Source of the DNA: Cytophagaceae bacterium
GTDB taxonomy: Bacteria > Bacteroidota > Bacteroidia > Cytophagales > Flexibacteraceae
Direction: 5' to 3'
DNA length: 7,462 bases
Assembly: GCA_947464365.1 (NCBI GenBank)
Contig: CANHWS010000175.1
Coordinates: forward strand, 1 to 7,462
The notes beneath the pieces are model-generated. The model was not told the origin of the DNA. It did not search any database and worked only from the letters and a program-made list of their open reading frames with translations. The position numbers and the translations under genes are program-made. Of this stretch, positions 1 to 6,497 are shown one piece after another (the first letter of the stretch is position 1; every line of letters starts with the position of its first letter).

Positions 1-744
1 AAAAATCGTATCCTGATCGTCAGCAAGCTGGAGGTGATCTCAAAGTTCGTATTCAAGGCCCTCAAGTACGTCATGTACCTCGCACCCGCTGGGGCTTTTG
101 GTGGCATGGCCTATACGGTGGGCAAGTTTGGCTTGGCTACTATTGTCCCGCTAGGCAAGCTGATGGGCTGTATGTATATCACGATGGCGGTGTTTATCTT
201 CTTCATCTTGGGTGGGATTATGCGGTACAGTGGGCTGAGTATCGGCAAGTTTTTGCGCTACATTAAGGAAGAGATTTTGGTTGTGTTGGGCACCTCGTCA
301 TCTGAGACAGCTATGCCCGGCCTGATGTTCAAACTAGAGCGACTGGGTTGTGATAAATCGGTCGTGGGTTTGGTCGTCCCAACTGGCTACTCATTTAATC
401 TGGATGGCACCTCGATATACCTATCAATGGCGGCCATCTTCTTGGCCCAACTTTATGATGTCTCGTTGAGCTTTGGCGAGCTGGCCTTATTGGTCGGCAT
501 CCTGATGTTGACAAGCAAAGGGGCGGCAGGTGTTACAGGCTCGGGCTTTATTGTTTTGGCCTCCACCTTAGCCTCGATGCATACCATCCCGCTAGAGGGG
601 TTGGCCTTTTTGCTTGGTGTTGACAAGTTTATGTCCGAGGCAAGAGCTATTACCAATATCATTGGCAATGGGGTGGCCACCTTGGTCATTGCCAAAAGCG
701 AAAACGAGTTGGACCCTGAGCTGGTTGCGGTGATTGGTAAGTAA
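1..744 (+). CDS. dctA: C4-dicarboxylate/cation symporter, DctA-like (5' end missing)
   Basis: Partial gene: the frame is open from base 1, so the start lies outside the window and only the last 247 residues are visible. It belongs to the DAACS/SLC1 (GltP/DctA) family of inner-membrane symporters, which import dicarboxylates or acidic amino acids with H+ or Na+. Family landmarks appear in order (residues from base 1): the serine-rich re-entrant hairpin GTSSSETAMP (97-106), PTGYSFNLDGTSIY (127-140; NLDGT is the cation-site motif NMDGT), the second hairpin GVTGSGF (about 176-182), and the substrate-binding helix DKFMSEARAITNIIGNGVAT (about 208-227). The SEARA version of that helix is typical of DctA (succinate, fumarate, malate), whereas glutamate carriers usually have an M-R-T pattern. 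Substrate is therefore inferred from motif type. Hydrophobic segments are spread throughout. The C-terminal tail after the last helix is short, ending about 17 residues after VIAK. TAA ends the gene, and tadA follows about 100 bases later on the same strand. Confidence 0.93.
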   Translation, partial: KNRILIVSKLEVISKFVFKALKYVMYLAPAGAFGGMAYTVGKFGLATIVPLGKLMGCMYITMAVFIFFILGGIMRYSGLSIGKFLRYIKEEILVVLGTSSSETAMPGLMFKLERLGCDKSVVGLVVPTGYSFNLDGTSIYLSMAAIFLAQLYDVSLSFGELALLVGILMLTSKGAAGVTGSGFIVLASTLASMHTIPLEGLAFLLGVDKFMSEARAITNIIGNGVATLVIAKSENELDPELVAVIGK

Positions 745-819
745 AAAGTTGAAGTCCTCCACATAAACTGGAACAGGGCAATAATTTCTGGAGCCCCACA
801 TTTTACGCCCATAGGGGTA

Positions 820-827
820 TATTTTTG
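820..827 (+). promoter_or_regulatory. possible Bacteroidota -7 box upstream of tadA
   Basis: TATTTTTG matches the Bacteroidota -7 consensus TAnnTTTG and ends 21 bases before the preferred tadA ATG. No TTG is found at the expected -33 distance, so support is weak. In the dctA-tadA gap I also see a GGGC/GCCC stem (776-779 with 793-796), but no T-tract follows, so I do not call a terminator there. Confidence 0.3.
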
Positions 828-848
828 CCTTCGGATCACACCAAACTC

Positions 849-1298
849 ATGACCATACCTCCCCCAACCCACGAAGACTACATGCGCCAAGCCCTTGCCC
901 AGGCGCAGCTAGCTTATGAAGCGGGCGAGGTGCCAGTCGGGGCAGTAATGGTGTTGGATGGTCGGGTCATCAGCCGTGGATTTAACCAGACTGAGGCCCT
1001 GCGCGACCCCACTGCCCATGCTGAGATGCTGGCCATCACGGCGGCTACGCACTACCTCGGGGCTAAGTACCTATCCCAATGTACCCTATACGTCACACTC
1101 GAGCCCTGCCTGATGTGTGGTGCGGCACTTGGGTGGGCACAACTAGGCGGTCTCGTCATTGGGGCGCCTGACCTCAAGAAAGGTTATCAGGTGATGCAGC
1201 CAAAGGCCCTGCACCCTAAGACCAAGGTCATATCAGGTATTTTGGCAGACGAGTGCCAGGCGATGCTACTGTCTTTTTTCGCCCAGTTGCGGAAATAG
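849..1298 (+). CDS. tadA: tRNA-specific adenosine deaminase TadA (nucleoside deaminase family)
   Basis: Cytoplasmic zinc enzyme of the cytidine/deoxycytidylate deaminase superfamily. TadA converts adenosine 34 to inosine in tRNA-Arg(ACG), which lets one tRNA read several CGN codons. From the ATG at 849 the protein is 149 residues, a normal length. The catalytic centre is intact: HAE at 57-59 (zinc ligand His57, proton-shuttling Glu59) and PCLMC at 86-90 (zinc ligands Cys87 and Cys90). The core runs EVPVGAVMV, then PTAHAEMLAI, then TLYVTLEPCLMCGAA, with the C-terminal helix CQAMLLSFFAQLRK. The LHPKTKVISGIL segment before the last helix is what I would expect in Bacteroidota TadA proteins. The frame could open at a TTG at 825, but the ATG fits the usual N-terminus (about 10 residues before the first helix, YMRQALAQA). 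Some paralogues with the same motifs deaminate free guanine, so the tRNA role is inferred from family and length. Confidence 0.92.
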   Translation: MTIPPPTHEDYMRQALAQAQLAYEAGEVPVGAVMVLDGRVISRGFNQTEALRDPTAHAEMLAITAATHYLGAKYLSQCTLYVTLEPCLMCGAALGWAQLGGLVIGAPDLKKGYQVMQPKALHPKTKVISGILADECQAMLLSFFAQLRK

Positions 1299-1318
1299 CC
1301 TTTTGATGCCTAATTTTC
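1287..1318 (+). promoter_or_regulatory. possible promoter for the GH27-like gene
   Basis: TTG at 1287-1289, a 21-bp spacer, and TAATTTTC at 1311-1318 (7 of 8 matches to TAnnTTTG counting the free positions). It overlaps the 3' end of tadA. Transcription starting around 1322-1326 would rule out a TTG start at 1322 and fit the signal-peptide start near 1403. Weak, pattern-only evidence. Confidence 0.22.
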
Positions 1319-1402
1319 GCCTTGGCAGTCTACATCCATACCGACTGCGCTAGTGCTTGCGCGTTGATATTGAACAGATTGATACATAAACCTGAATTCC
1401 TG

Positions 1403-3511
1403 TTGGGCTATAAACGAAGGCTAACCTCTTGTTGTTGGTTGGTGATAACCTTTGCCTGCTTGGTAGCCAATGCTGGTTTTGCCCAAACTAAAGTGGCAAG
1501 GTCATGGTACTTGGACTCGATGAATGTGCAGCTTTGGCAGACGGAGGGTAGGGGACAGGTAATTGGCCTGACGGCACCATTTCCGAAGGCCACGGTCCAG
1601 ACCCGTCGAGGACTGCTTGGCTCTATTCCCTCGGCAGCAAGATTTGACCTGCATGGCAAAGCAATTCGGCTCTTGGCTTGGGTAGGCCTAAGATCACCTG
1701 CGAAATGCAAAGCTGTTTTCTCGGTTTTGGCGGATGGACAGGAGTTTTTCAGAAGTGACTCATTGGTGCCAGATGCTACCCCCTTGCTAGTTGACCTTGA
1801 CCTGACAGGCAAACAAAATCTAGAGCTATTGGTCGATGCTGGGTGGGCTACGGAGCTCAAACCAAGTGCCTATTGGGCCGATGCCCGGATCGTCGTCCAG
1901 CCATTGGCGTCCTATCCACAAGACCAACCTGTCATTATTCCTTTTCTGAACGAAACAGATGCCCCTGCTGTAGGAGAGATTTTCAGCAGGCCCTATTGTG
2001 CGTTGCCCAAAACATTGGCTTATCGACCAGGTCAGATCATTAGGCAGCGTTTAATGGTAACAGGTCCTAAGCCAATTTCCGTTAAAGTAGTTGGTTTGCC
2101 CGCCGGCATCACCCATGACCCTGAGACGCAAACCCTCAATGGCCGGATTGAGAACACTGGTAACTACCCTTTTACCATTGTGGTCAATGCTGGCGGTACG
2201 ACCCTCAAACATTATGTCACCCTCCAGATTGGCCTAGCCCCGCCGCCCCAATTGCCTCTCCGGGGTTGGGTGAGTCCTCGACTATTAGGACCCATCCTGC
2301 GGCAGACTGATGTACAGCAAGCCGGTATGGGTTTGATCAATTCGGGTTTAGCGGATTTGGGTTTTGACTGGCTTGTGATTGGCGAGGGCTGGCAGGGTCT
2401 GCGCGCGGGTCGATATCACGCCTTGCAACCAAACGAAAGATTCAAAGAGCTCTCTGGTTTGATCAACAAATCAAGGCAGCTGGGCCTGAAGGCAGGCCTA
2501 TGGCTTAGTACCGAGCGCTATTCGGCTAGTGGATATATTGGCACCCATGCTGATACTTGGATAGGTGCCCTCAAAGATGAGTTTAATGGAATGCCACGGG
2601 GCAAGTTCAGCTTTGCGGCAGAAGACGTCAAACAATGGAACGAATGGCGGGTGGATGGACTTTGGCTCTATGGGTCAGACCTGGAGCCTGCCGATGTTGC
2701 AATCTATAACGCCCAAATGGCCAAGGCGCTGCCTACCCGTTTGCTATCCTTGGAACACAATAAACTTCGACCGACGAGCTTGAAACTTGCCTCTGGGCAG
2801 GTTCAGCAACAGTTGTTCGAGTCCAGCACACGCCCGACGGACTCTTGGTTCGTGCTCCGACAGCAGATTTTGGCAGCCACTAAATCTCTAACCCCTGATC
2901 TTCCTTTAACTGGTCGCCTCATCCTATCCGAGCCGATCGGTATGATGGGTCCCAATGGCCAGCTCATCAAAGGACGGCGTTCGAGGCTATCAGCCCATAC
3001 CCGGCGGTTACAGTTTGGGCTGTATGCCCTTCTCGGCCTACCTCTCTGGCTTCAGGACAATCCACTTTGGTTGCTCAAGCATAACCCCAATGACCTTTAT
3101 TGGCTGACTAATCAGGAAGTGCTTGCATTGCAACGTGACCATAGCCCTGTCGCCACGTGCGCCCACTGGGACCAACAACACCAAACTGGCATCTGGACCC
3201 GCCATCTAGAAAATGGCTCTACGGTCATCGGTTGGCTTAACCTGACAGGGCAGGTCCAGACCATACCTTTTCGGGTGACTGGAAATTTTGCTGTGCATGA
3301 CCTTTGGCGGCACGAGGCCATTGGGGATGTGCCAGCTACTGGCGAGATCAGTTGCGAGGTAGCGCCTTATGGACTCGAGCTTTGGCTACTGACCCCAATC
3401 AAAGCCAGGGTCAAAGGTGTCAAGGGTAAAATCAACCCAGCTATTTCCAAGTTTGCTCAAATCGCGAAACGCAAAGTCCCGACAAATCAAAAACTCAAGC
3501 GTTTACGCTAA
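1403..3511 (+). CDS. exported NPCBM / Ig-like / GH27 alpha-galactosidase-like protein, probably catalytically dead
   Basis: About 702 residues from the TTG at 1403. No ATG precedes the signal peptide: the first in-frame ATG is at 1520, past the cleavage site. The TTG at 1403 gives an ideal signal peptide (KRR at 4-6, hydrophobic core, likely cut after Ala27 in NAGFA|QT). The frame is also open from a TTG at 1322, so the start is uncertain. Domains: NPCBM carbohydrate-binding-type module about 34-168 (SWYLDS to YWADARIVV); Ig-like domain about 190-278; GH27-type barrel about 283-555; C-terminal beta domain to about 665; then a tail of about 36 residues with 13 Lys/Arg and no acidic residue. 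GH27 landmarks are recognisable but altered: GWNSW is GWVSP, IDDGW is IGEGW, the nucleophile motif WGxDYLKYDxC is WRVDGLWLYGS, the acid/base motif RTTGDI is ESSTRP, and WNDPDM is lost. An export and sugar-binding role is plausible; hydrolysis is doubtful. There is no T9SS sorting domain, so the product may stay periplasmic. Confidence 0.82.
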   Translation: MGYKRRLTSCCWLVITFACLVANAGFAQTKVARSWYLDSMNVQLWQTEGRGQVIGLTAPFPKATVQTRRGLLGSIPSAARFDLHGKAIRLLAWVGLRSPAKCKAVFSVLADGQEFFRSDSLVPDATPLLVDLDLTGKQNLELLVDAGWATELKPSAYWADARIVVQPLASYPQDQPVIIPFLNETDAPAVGEIFSRPYCALPKTLAYRPGQIIRQRLMVTGPKPISVKVVGLPAGITHDPETQTLNGRIENTGNYPFTIVVNAGGTTLKHYVTLQIGLAPPPQLPLRGWVSPRLLGPILRQTDVQQAGMGLINSGLADLGFDWLVIGEGWQGLRAGRYHALQPNERFKELSGLINKSRQLGLKAGLWLSTERYSASGYIGTHADTWIGALKDEFNGMPRGKFSFAAEDVKQWNEWRVDGLWLYGSDLEPADVAIYNAQMAKALPTRLLSLEHNKLRPTSLKLASGQVQQQLFESSTRPTDSWFVLRQQILAATKSLTPDLPLTGRLILSEPIGMMGPNGQLIKGRRSRLSAHTRRLQFGLYALLGLPLWLQDNPLWLLKHNPNDLYWLTNQEVLALQRDHSPVATCAHWDQQHQTGIWTRHLENGSTVIGWLNLTGQVQTIPFRVTGNFAVHDLWRHEAIGDVPATGEISCEVAPYGLELWLLTPIKARVKGVKGKINPAISKFAQIAKRKVPTNQKLKRLR

Positions 3512-3556
3512 GGCATTTCTGTTGCACCTTTACTTTCTCAACCAAAACGCTAGGTC

Positions 3557-3880
3557 ATGAAATCAAACCGCATAGGTGTCGTTTATAGCACTGATCCCGA
3601 CTTTAAATACACCGAGGATAAAATAGAGGAAGCAGCAACCCTGCCAACACAGCAACAACAGTTGCGCGTAGCCATTGACCGCAAACAGCGTGGAGGCAAG
3701 GTCGCCACAGTCGTGACTGGCTTTGTGGGCACGGTTGCGGATCTGGAGACGCTAGGCAAAAAACTCAAAACCAAACTTGGGGTCGGTGGTGCTGCTAAGG
3801 ATGGTGAGATCGTGATCCAGGGCGAGCTCAAGGACAAGGTAATTGCGCTGTTGGTTGCCGACGGTTATAAGGCAAAATAA
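3557..3880 (+). CDS. yciH: SUI1-domain translation factor, YciH/eIF1-like
   Basis: A 107-residue soluble protein of the SUI1/eIF1 family, normal length for bacterial YciH. In eukaryotes and archaea, eIF1 binds the small ribosomal subunit and checks start-codon selection; the bacterial homologue is thought to bind the 30S subunit and discriminate against atypical initiation, but its role is not well settled. The SUI1 core is clear from about residue 36: LRVAIDRKQRGGKVATVVTGF (36-56), then LETLGKKLKTKLGVGGAAKDG (about 63-83), then EIVIQGELKDKVIALLVADGY (84-104), ending YKAK. The basic DRKxRGGK loop and the GVGG/KDG/IxxQG pattern are family hallmarks. The N-terminal 35 residues are variable, with a QQQQ run (32-35) as linker. 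ATG at 3557 is the natural start, and A-rich sequence precedes it rather than a Shine-Dalgarno. It lies 45 bases after the GH27-like gene, so it could be co-transcribed with it. Confidence 0.92.
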   Translation: MKSNRIGVVYSTDPDFKYTEDKIEEAATLPTQQQQLRVAIDRKQRGGKVATVVTGFVGTVADLETLGKKLKTKLGVGGAAKDGEIVIQGELKDKVIALLVADGYKAK

Positions 3881-3889
3881 GGTCGCCAT

Positions 3890-3911
3890 TTTAGCCCTTC
3901 GGATGGCTAAA
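3890..3911 (+). terminator. possible weak terminator hairpin after yciH
   Basis: Perfect 7-bp stem TTTAGCC (3890-3896) with GGCTAAA (3905-3911). The 8-base loop contains CTTCGG, the stable UUCG tetraloop motif with its closing pair. It starts 10 bases after the yciH stop. There is no T-tract on either side, so termination efficiency is doubtful; it could instead be an mRNA 3'-end stabiliser. Confidence 0.35.
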
Positions 3912-3958
3912 TTGCCCAATATGGATGCTGAACTTGCATTAGCCTAGCGCATATCCAA

Positions 3959-3985
3959 TTGATTGATTTACAATAGGTATATTCG
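3959..3985 (+). promoter_or_regulatory. possible promoter of the T9SS cargo gene
   Basis: TATATTCG at 3978-3985 matches TAnnTTTG at all but one fixed position and ends 20 bases before the ATG at 4006. A TTG at 3959-3961 lies 16 bp upstream, shorter than the usual 19-20 bp spacer, so this is a weak call. The gap 3881-4005 otherwise holds only the hairpin at 3890-3911. Confidence 0.25.
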
Positions 3986-4005
3986 GCCATATAATGAACG
4001 CTTAA

Positions 4006-5397
4006 ATGATAAAAATACTACACCTAGGCTGGGTCATTGGGCTTGTCATGATCTTTGTCTGCCTACTGGACGCCCAGGCCCAATCAGCTAGATCTATTGC
4101 AGATATAGCCCACAACTTCCGCATTGGTAGGCTGATAGCTGCTAAGGCCCTTCCGAATGCAAGGACACCACTAACTGCTTCCAATCTCTATAGTTTGTCA
4201 ACCAGATCTGGTAGTCGCCCAGCCGAAAATTATGAATGTAAGGTGACGGCCAAAGGGTACATCACGAACATCAATCAGGTGAACCCAAATGACAACTCAG
4301 ACACGCTTTTTAAGGTCAACCTGACCTATGCCTCTGACAGCCTACTGACCCATTATAATGAGATGGTGGTGGCCAGCACCGGAACCAATGGTTATGTTGA
4401 GTACAAATATGATCTGCAAGGACGGATGACGTTTGGGAGGGTCATGGACACTACCAGAGGTGAGTTAATGCGAAGGACCAATACTTGGGCCACGACAGGC
4501 AATCATGCGATGGTGGGCAACCTGCAAGCACAAGATGTTTCAGGCCAGCAGGTGTCTTACATCATTCGGTTGAATCGCTATCTGGACGTTCGGGGTAAAG
4601 TGGTGCGTGACTCGGCCCTAAAGCTACACCCTAGGTTAGGGACATTTGAGCGCTTTAAATCCCTCTATCAGTACGACCAGCAAGAAGACCTTGTCGGCAT
4701 CGTTAACTACAACCGCAACCTGCCTGCAAATAGTTGGGATCTGAGTGACTCGGTGGCTTTCCTGTACCGCAACGATACGGCCTTTGTGCAGCGGTGGGAG
4801 GGGCCTGCTCTCGGCAATGCCTATTCGTTGAGCCAGACACTCAAATACTATCCAGCCAGTGCGCTGCGTGGCTATCAGGACAGGACTATGGCGATCAGCA
4901 GGGTCACAGAGTTTGATGATGATCAGGATCTGTTTGCCAATAACTTCTACGGCAGCACCTTTAAGGCCAGCACCACCCCGACTGATGGGTGCCGCATCAC
5001 AACCTTCTGGACAACCCACCCGACAACAGGTAATCCTAGACGCATCCTGAACTATATTGCTTACCGTTTGCGTCGCTCAACTGGAACTGTGGACTCATTG
5101 GCTTGGCAGGAATCAATCTTTTATGACTTCAGCCCTATGGTCGTCGGACTAGGCGCAGCCCAAATGACAAAGGTCTCCTTATTCCCGAATCCTACGCAAG
5201 ACTACCTGATGTTAAAGGGGGCGGAGCTAACAACGTTTGCTACTGCCTCGGCAATCAATGCCCAAGGTCAGTCGATTAGCTTAAATATTGACCCAAGCCG
5301 AAACGCACTTGATGTCAGGGCCTTGCCTGCTGGTTGTTACCAACTAATGTTGACTGATCAGCAAGGAATACCCATGCGTGCCACCTTCGTCAAGTAA
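4006..5397 (+). CDS. secreted protein with T9SS type A C-terminal sorting domain, passenger of unknown function
   Basis: 463 residues. The start is fixed: an in-frame TAA occupies the three bases immediately before the ATG. Residues 1-25 are a Sec signal peptide (MIKIL, hydrophobic core 7-21, likely cut AQA|QS at 25/26). The last 75 residues (about 389-463) form a T9SS sorting domain: FPNPT near its start, a central NAQGQ turn, LPAGCYQL, and a final TFVK. This directs transport across the outer membrane by the PorU-linked type IX machinery, where the domain is normally removed and the cargo is released or anchored to the surface. I do not recognise the passenger (about 27-388). It is rich in Tyr, Asn, Asp and Thr with alternating beta-strand character, and has one YD-repeat-like stretch (YVEYKYDLQGRMTFG, near 128-142) and a similar strand pair YQYDQQEDLVGIVNYN, which suggests a repetitive beta fold of YD/RHS type. 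That reading is inference. No catalytic motif is visible. A strong terminator follows, so it is probably transcribed alone. Confidence 0.85.
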   Translation: MIKILHLGWVIGLVMIFVCLLDAQAQSARSIADIAHNFRIGRLIAAKALPNARTPLTASNLYSLSTRSGSRPAENYECKVTAKGYITNINQVNPNDNSDTLFKVNLTYASDSLLTHYNEMVVASTGTNGYVEYKYDLQGRMTFGRVMDTTRGELMRRTNTWATTGNHAMVGNLQAQDVSGQQVSYIIRLNRYLDVRGKVVRDSALKLHPRLGTFERFKSLYQYDQQEDLVGIVNYNRNLPANSWDLSDSVAFLYRNDTAFVQRWEGPALGNAYSLSQTLKYYPASALRGYQDRTMAISRVTEFDDDQDLFANNFYGSTFKASTTPTDGCRITTFWTTHPTTGNPRRILNYIAYRLRRSTGTVDSLAWQESIFYDFSPMVVGLGAAQMTKVSLFPNPTQDYLMLKGAELTTFATASAINAQGQSISLNIDPSRNALDVRALPAGCYQLMLTDQQGIPMRATFVK

Positions 5398-5426
5398 ATT
5401 TACGATCGAGATTGGGTGAAAATTCT

Positions 5427-5470
5427 AGGGCAGGGACCAACTCGACAGGGTTGTCTTTCTGCCCTTTTTT
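5427..5470 (+). terminator. intrinsic terminator after the T9SS cargo gene
   Basis: AGGGCAG (5427-5433) pairs perfectly with CTGCCCT (5459-5465), and the inner part can extend through CAAC (5438-5441) with GTTG (5450-5453). The stem runs into a T6 tract (5465-5470). It begins 30 bases after the stop codon at 5397 and separates this gene from the nitrilase. The rest of the gap, 5471-5611, holds only a 6-bp inverted repeat (GGCTAT 5546-5551 with ATAGCC 5566-5571) and no clear promoter. Confidence 0.82.
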
Positions 5471-5611
5471 AGTGCTATTGGGTTTCGCTGCCCTAATATT
5501 GACTACCTTGAGGTATCTGAATTCAAGTCAGACGCCGTGACTCTAGGCTATACTAGATGATTATGATAGCCATTTGATCGGAGGTCTATCTCGACGCCGC
5601 TTTGCCACGAT

Positions 5612-6412
5612 ATGAATCCTGCACCCAAATCAATCCTCACTGTTGCCCTAGTTCAGCCGTCCACCTATCAGCATGATGTGACGGCCAACCTAGCCAATCT
5701 GGAAGAGGTCCTTGCGACTATATCGCATAATACGGACATTGTTGTGCTGCCCGAAATGTTCAACACGGGGTTCACCAATGATGTATCCTTGGCCGAGCGC
5801 AGCAACCAGCAAACCCACAGATGGATGTGCCAACAGGCTTCACGTCTTGGTGCACTCTTGGTAGGGTCGGTCATGTGGCGCGAGGGCGAGGTTGTAACTA
5901 ACAGAATGCTTGGCATCACACCAGATGGGCAGACCCTGAGCTATGATAAGCACCATTTGTTTTCGCTAGCTGGCGAAGGGGAACGAATTACCCCTGGGCA
6001 AATGCAGGTCGTTTGGCAATATAAAGGCTGGGCTATACGCCCCATTGTCTGTTATGACCTGAGGTTCCCGGAGTGGCTAAGGCGGACCCAAACCACTGCG
6101 GCGGATTGCTATCTTGTCGTTGCCAACTGGCCTGCTAGTCGGCAGCCGGCTTGGGATGCGCTTCTAGCAGCTAGGGCGATCGAGAACCAAGCCTACCTTG
6201 TTGGAGTTAATCGGGCGGCAGATCCTGATGGCCACCCGAGTGGATTGATCTATGGTGGGGGTAGTGCTGCCTACCATCCCGAGGGACACCAACTGGCCAA
6301 GCTTAGGGGGGAGCAAGCCATCAACGTAGTCCTACTGTCGGCTGCTGACTTGCAAACCTACCGAAGCAATTTTCCGTTTTGGCAAGATGCCGACGGTTTC
6401 GGGAAGGTCTAG
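5612..6412 (+). CDS. yafV: nitrilase-superfamily amidohydrolase, omega-amidase (YafV) type
   Basis: 266 residues, normal for this soluble cytoplasmic family. The nitrilase Glu-Lys-Cys triad is intact: Glu48 in LPEMFNTGF, Lys113 in SYDKHHLF, and Cys147 in IVCYDLRFPEW. A second conserved glutamate, probably Glu122, lies in AGEGERITPG after the lysine loop. The PEMFNTGF and KHHLF forms are those of YafV/Nit2-like omega-amidases, which hydrolyse 2-oxoglutaramate or 2-oxosuccinamate to the 2-oxo acid and ammonia. They clean up products of glutamine transamination, including those from methionine salvage. Substrate is inferred from family; the motifs cannot exclude another small amide. Start: ATG at 5612 is the only in-frame ATG after the TAG at 5567. 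A GGAGG at 5580-5584 is too far upstream (27 bases) to act as its ribosome site. It sits after a terminator and 85 bases before the TetR ATG, with a separate promoter between them, so it probably forms its own unit. Confidence 0.9.
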   Translation: MNPAPKSILTVALVQPSTYQHDVTANLANLEEVLATISHNTDIVVLPEMFNTGFTNDVSLAERSNQQTHRWMCQQASRLGALLVGSVMWREGEVVTNRMLGITPDGQTLSYDKHHLFSLAGEGERITPGQMQVVWQYKGWAIRPIVCYDLRFPEWLRRTQTTAADCYLVVANWPASRQPAWDALLAARAIENQAYLVGVNRAADPDGHPSGLIYGGGSAAYHPEGHQLAKLRGEQAINVVLLSAADLQTYRSNFPFWQDADGFGKV

Positions 6413-6458
6413 GTATGTGATTCCCGTTTCCAACCCCTAAAAATATTTGTTTAAACCC

Positions 6459-6488
6459 TTGCAACATACCAATTGGTATGTAACTTTG
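6459..6488 (+). promoter_or_regulatory. Bacteroidota-type promoter of the TetR gene
   Basis: -33 element TTG (6459-6461), a 19-bp spacer, and -7 element TAACTTTG (6481-6488), an exact match to TAnnTTTG at the usual spacing. Transcription would begin around 6493-6496, only a few bases before the ATG at 6498, so the mRNA would be nearly leaderless if that ATG is used. The palindromic operator fills almost the whole spacer. Confidence 0.6.
6464..6481. promoter_or_regulatory. palindromic operator 1, probable TetR autoregulatory site
   Basis: Perfect 18-bp palindrome ACATACCAATTGGTATGT with arms ACATACC and GGTATGT and a 4-bp AATT centre. It lies between the -33 and -7 elements and shares its last base with the -7 box, so a bound dimer would block RNA polymerase. 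The same arms recur at 7222-7243 beyond the TetR gene, which supports a cognate operator. Confidence 0.75.
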
Positions 6489-6497
6489 TGCCAACAA

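Noticed and set aside
776..796. GGGC/GCCC stem between dctA and tadA as a terminator
   Set aside because: Four-base arms with a 13-base loop and no following T-tract; too weak to call.
453..890. Open frame of 145 codons on the - strand across the dctA end and tadA start
   Set aside because: It lies antisense over two well-recognised genes, its translation has no family resemblance, and the + strand reading is unambiguous. The same holds for the other antisense frames at 1408-1860, 4636-5019 and 6321-6680.
3647..3661. CAACA-rich repeat encoding QQQQ in yciH
   Set aside because: A short glutamine linker before the SUI1 core, not a tandem repeat of note.
5546..5571. Inverted repeat GGCTAT/ATAGCC upstream of yafV
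   Set aside because: Only 6 bp per arm with a 14-base loop, no T-tract and no overlap with a promoter match; this is within chance expectation for the window.
5580..5584. GGAGG as a ribosome binding site for yafV
   Set aside because: It is 27 bases from the ATG, and no alternative in-frame start codon lies at a suitable distance.
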